Both the position numbers and the translations under genes were made by a program. A stretch of DNA of 6,588 nucleotides from Armatimonadota bacterium (GTDB lineage Bacteria; Armatimonadota; Fimbriimonadia; Fimbriimonadales; Fimbriimonadaceae): contig JAEYWW010000379.1 in assembly GCA_023428805.1 (NCBI GenBank), positions 1 to 6,588 of the forward strand. The letters are read 5' to 3'. The notes beneath the pieces are model-generated. The model made no database searches and was not told the DNA's origin. It saw nothing but the letters and a program-made list of their open reading frames with translations. Below are positions 6,201-6,588 of this stretch, piece after piece (the stretch's first letter is position 1; every line of letters begins with the position of its first letter).

Positions 6201-6588
6201 CCCGTTGATGCCGCGCAGATCGTCATGATGATCGACGCCTGTCATTCGGCGGCGACGGTTCAGGCTGAGGGCTTCAAGCCCGGTCCCATGGGCGCGCGCG
6301 GCCTCGGCCAGCTCGCCTTCGACAAAGGCATGATGATCCTCGCCGCAACCCAGGCGGCGGATGTCGCATTGGAGAGCGACCAGCTTGGCCACGGCCTCAT
6401 GACATTCTCCGCAGTGGTTGCCGGGCTGATCGGCGATGACGAAGGGGGGCTGGTGTTCCGCACGTTCAGCAAAGACGGCAAAACCGCCTCCTTCCGCGAT
6501 CTCTTCGACTTCACCGCCTACCTCGTCCCCCTGCTCCACCAGGAAATCCAGGACGGCAAGCGCCAGATTGCGCGAACCGGAAGGGTGT
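3204..6588 (+). CDS. WD40-like beta-propeller protein with C-terminal caspase (peptidase C14) domain, partial
   Basis: The frame is open for all 1128 codons to the window edge, so the C-terminus is missing. Residues 2-13 are hydrophobic (LLAALLLTALV), perhaps an atypical signal peptide lacking basic residues and cut near A20; export is uncertain. Residues of about 25-700 look like one or more beta-propellers, with degenerate WD-type strand ends at LWEVETG (58-64), VWDTKTG (101-107), VLDTSS (233-238), VWDLDTG (399-405), NTETK (639-643) and VVDLRGW (677-683). DGRFD (703-707), then a Trp/Pro-rich block ending near YYEPRLL (738-744), marks the junction often seen before caspase domains in bacterial WD40-caspase proteins. 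About 767-860 is beta-rich and Ig-like. The caspase domain starts near 870: FIMTVGVNSYED, then NDARAM, HWAGHGY with catalytic His957, MMIDACHSA with catalytic Cys1013, and LGHGLMTFSAV. Both dyad residues are intact, so a cysteine protease is expected, probably metacaspase-like with basic specificity (inference). The propeller likely senses a partner. The process served (cell death, stress or defence) cannot be told from this sequence. Confidence 0.92.
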   Translation, partial: MPLLAALLLTALVPDTPVTARLQVQTGAWMYQGGELSPDGRLLATINGGNQGAEPPALWEVETGRQILTFEAPPSGLTSAGLSFSKDQTRLAGFSHAGLLVWDTKTGKLVEHWEEADDAVMLDGGVAVRVGRMTLGYDLMGGDPNPIVDVPGQSAIVLVDLDRVLAVEKDGTARLYRGDDVIGSFKLKRTPSAVIPCGPNAVAANMIYFPSTTVDPSDPEKRVTQPGEYDWAVLDTSSQPTKSVEFKASRVVPVADGLVVINDGKAELRKSSAWSQAEALPLPESPESVFALQDGRTLAAIKSGDIHLLNQDTRQKRELKGAETLLLMGDFYPLPDGGSFVGISSFVAPYIATVSLQDGSTIREFDALAAGPGAISLGGGGTRLAVGYGFSSEEQTQLVWDLDTGRAKLVPGSLIELAYPNDSANEILVQRGDKVSQIALLTNRETELLSVPELKEMSVLGAFTDLVIARDEEKGMLLAWQADPIGKTAIPYEMFFSVGQTRGSKHFWVCVDGKVFFFGVDDGSSEVYGEASMPHIDAALEKSEKETMQFVGANCELSATPDDELLLQVGYANFFRLLGETVNDGVASDDFGSVTLFHRSTKTWETMDIGDAIPMDGELTKSGKLAYVTTKQSRLLRINTETKKVEAELPLDSPAGDIALDEDRGFAFVQTQNGVTVVDLRGWKAAATLVALQEGNWAVVAPDGRFDASELDGLEGLYWVFSDDPYRPMPIEVLMRDYYEPRLLSRILAREKLPDLKPVTEVARDLPRVAISEVKLLDDAKVDVKVTVDAAQTTGAHDLRLFRDGQLVAQTDGVVSGSGVKEIWFRGVQVPQQGEESLTFSAYAFNADRAKSESARAVVKTTQPKKKGRAFIMTVGVNSYEDSTWNLTFAANDARAMAWALEASMNESKAFEEVFPGTLISDKDEMEATKKNVKDAIAELADNVTPEDLVVFHWAGHGYAAPDGKFYLIPSDTGAKFDVSNPAHLARAVSTDDLAEWLRPVDAAQIVMMIDACHSAATVQAEGFKPGPMGARGLGQLAFDKGMMILAATQAADVALESDQLGHGLMTFSAVVAGLIGDDEGGLVFRTFSKDGKTASFRDLFDFTAYLVPLLHQEIQDGKRQIARTGRV

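Noticed and set aside
1..6588. CRISPR array, tRNA or rRNA, IS element or attachment site
   Set aside because: I looked for regularly spaced repeats, terminal inverted repeats, transposase motifs and tRNA-like sequence and found none.

Overview
The window is GC-rich bacterial chromosomal DNA, densely coding, with no RNA genes, IS elements, CRISPR arrays or phage genes that I can see. An ECF-type sigma factor, an Eis-like acetyltransferase and a very large beta-propeller plus caspase protein together suggest a free-living environmental bacterium with a complex lifestyle. Armatimonadota (Fimbriimonas-like) or Planctomycetota would fit, but this is a weak inference from gene content.

Left half, minus strand, read from 2913 down to 1. 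An Eis-like GNAT acetyltransferase (1774-2913) is followed after only 2 bases by a PLP-dependent cystathionine gamma-synthase/lyase-family enzyme (614-1771), then an ECF sigma factor (66-572, or from a GTG at 599). A further reading frame may start in an ATGA overlap with the sigma stop and run off the left edge (1-69). The spacing suggests one operon. A perfect 18-bp inverted repeat with a 4-base loop (591-630) covers the stop codon of the PLP enzyme gene and ends exactly at the probable ribosome binding site of the sigma gene. It has no T-tract on either side, so it looks more like an mRNA structure or operator than a normal terminator.

Middle, 2914-3203. This is a 290-base divergent intergenic region. 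It has a short AT-rich island with a perfect TATAAT on the plus strand and TATTAT on the minus strand, and a good GAGGA ribosome binding site before the rightward gene.

Right half, plus strand. One uninterrupted reading frame runs from 3204 past the right edge (1128 codons visible). It has an N-terminal hydrophobic stretch, about 670 residues of WD40-like beta-propeller, a junction with a DGRFD motif and a conserved-looking block, an Ig-like beta-rich linker, and a C-terminal caspase-like (peptidase C14) domain. The His (H957 in HWAGHGY) and Cys (C1013 in DACHSA) of the dyad are intact.

How they work together: the leftward genes look like a small metabolic and regulatory operon (acetyl transfer, sulfur amino-acid chemistry, extracytoplasmic-type transcription control). 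The rightward gene is a candidate sensor-protease that could act in regulated proteolysis, cell death or defence. Nothing in the sequence proves a functional link across the divergent promoter region; the link is positional only.
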